This document shows positions 6,101 to 6,516 of a stretch of 6,516 bases of DNA, in pieces. The notes under the pieces were generated by a model that saw only the letters and a list, made by a program, of their open reading frames with translations, was not told where the DNA came from and made no database searches. Numbering within the stretch: position 1 is the stretch's first letter; every line of letters starts with the position of its first letter. The DNA comes from Acidobacteriota bacterium. Lineage in GTDB: Bacteria; Acidobacteriota; Terriglobia; Acidiferrales; UBA7541. Where the stretch lies: contig PKWH01000216.1 in NCBI GenBank assembly GCA_003131985.1, forward strand, positions 3,307 to 9,822, read 5' to 3'. A program made the translations under genes and the position numbers.

Positions 6101-6516
6101 ATGAAGAGCGCGGACGAAATGTCGGGGAATGCGCGTGGCAGTTCTCATACTGCGCAGAGTTCTCCCCATCCGCAGCCGAATACGCTTCCGCTTTTTGCGG
6201 ACGCAGGATTCAATGCCGTGTTTGACTCGAGCGGAGAGGCGTTGATCGTAGTAGATAGAAAGGGCTTGATCCAACAGGCTAATGTTCGAGCGCGCGAACT
6301 TCTGCGTCTAAGAGATTCAAGTACTTCACGGGCGGGGTTGCTGGACTTTTTCGCCACGCCATCCACTGTGGATTTTAGCGAATTCACCGAACAGGCCGAC
6401 ACGTCAAACACTTTAGCCACGCGCGACGCCATGCTCGCGACTGGATTTCCAATCAGGATCACATTGCGGTCCACGCTGCCGGGTTCCCAAAGCGTCTTGC
6501 TCTGTCTGGAGGATGG
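6101..6516 (+). CDS. PAS-domain protein, probable sensor histidine kinase (3' end missing)
   Basis: The ORF opens at ATG 6101 and runs off the right edge without a stop, giving 138 residues. In the same frame upstream the nearest stop is at 6038-6040 and no ATG lies between, so 6101 is the earliest ATG start; M7 (6119) is an alternative. Residues 1-31 are polar and rich in Ser, Pro and His, with no signal peptide or membrane helix, so this part is cytoplasmic. Residues 39-70 match a PAS core: the strand ALIVVDRKG (47-55), then IQQAN (57-61) and the helix ARELLRL (64-70). PAS domains sense small ligands, redox state or partner proteins and commonly precede histidine kinase domains. Its position after an NtrC-type regulator fits a cognate kinase, but the kinase domain is outside the window, so that is inference. 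A PAS-containing regulator or cyclase is also possible. Confidence 0.72.
   Translation, partial: MKSADEMSGNARGSSHTAQSSPHPQPNTLPLFADAGFNAVFDSSGEALIVVDRKGLIQQANVRARELLRLRDSSTSRAGLLDFFATPSTVDFSEFTEQADTSNTLATRDAMLATGFPIRITLRSTLPGSQSVLLCLED

Noticed and set aside
6145..6474. Reverse-strand open frame near the right edge
   Set aside because: It is antisense to the PAS-coding frame, which gives a recognisable domain while this one does not.

Overview
The window (about 6.5 kb, moderate GC) reads entirely left to right. It holds two complete genes, two genes cut by the window edges, and one probable small ORF. No RNA gene, mobile element or CRISPR array is visible. The protein types suggest a Gram-negative, probably soil-type bacterium. 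An outer-membrane barrel carrying cysteine-paired Ig/PKD-like repeats and an OmpA-like tail, next to a secreted Asp-box propeller and an NtrC-type regulator, is a combination I associate with Acidobacteriota. That placement is inference from protein style; there is no marker gene here.

Layout. Positions 3-1826 are the 3' part of a cell-envelope gene: a beta-barrel-like region, two tandem Ig/PKD-like modules and a degenerate OmpA-like peptidoglycan-binding domain. Positions 1827-2032 are non-coding. They contain a stem-loop directly after the stop codon, a candidate sigma-54 (-24/-12) promoter inside an inverted repeat, and a perfect 13-bp palindrome. Positions 2033-4096 encode an exported protein built almost wholly of Asp-box (BNR) propeller blades. 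I count 12 clear boxes and two decayed ones, which would fit two seven-bladed propellers. Positions 4097-4371 are non-coding and partly AT-rich. Positions 4372-5772 encode a complete NtrC-family sigma-54-dependent response regulator. Positions 5773-5964 are non-coding and hold a perfect 8-bp inverted repeat. Positions 5965-6093 are a probable 42-residue one-helix membrane peptide. From 6101 to the right edge is the start of a PAS-domain protein, most likely a sensor histidine kinase.

How the parts may fit together. The response regulator and the PAS protein are adjacent and co-directional, so they may form a two-component system that activates sigma-54 promoters. The only -24/-12-like sequence I found in the non-coding stretches lies before the propeller gene. 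That gives a testable but unproven model in which this system controls the exported propeller protein. A TGCATTG motif recurs upstream of the regulator and at the start of the small ORF, which could be a shared control site. Nothing here is clearly a new system. The points most worth checking are the 14-blade architecture, the sigma-54 candidate, the small membrane ORF and the shared motif.
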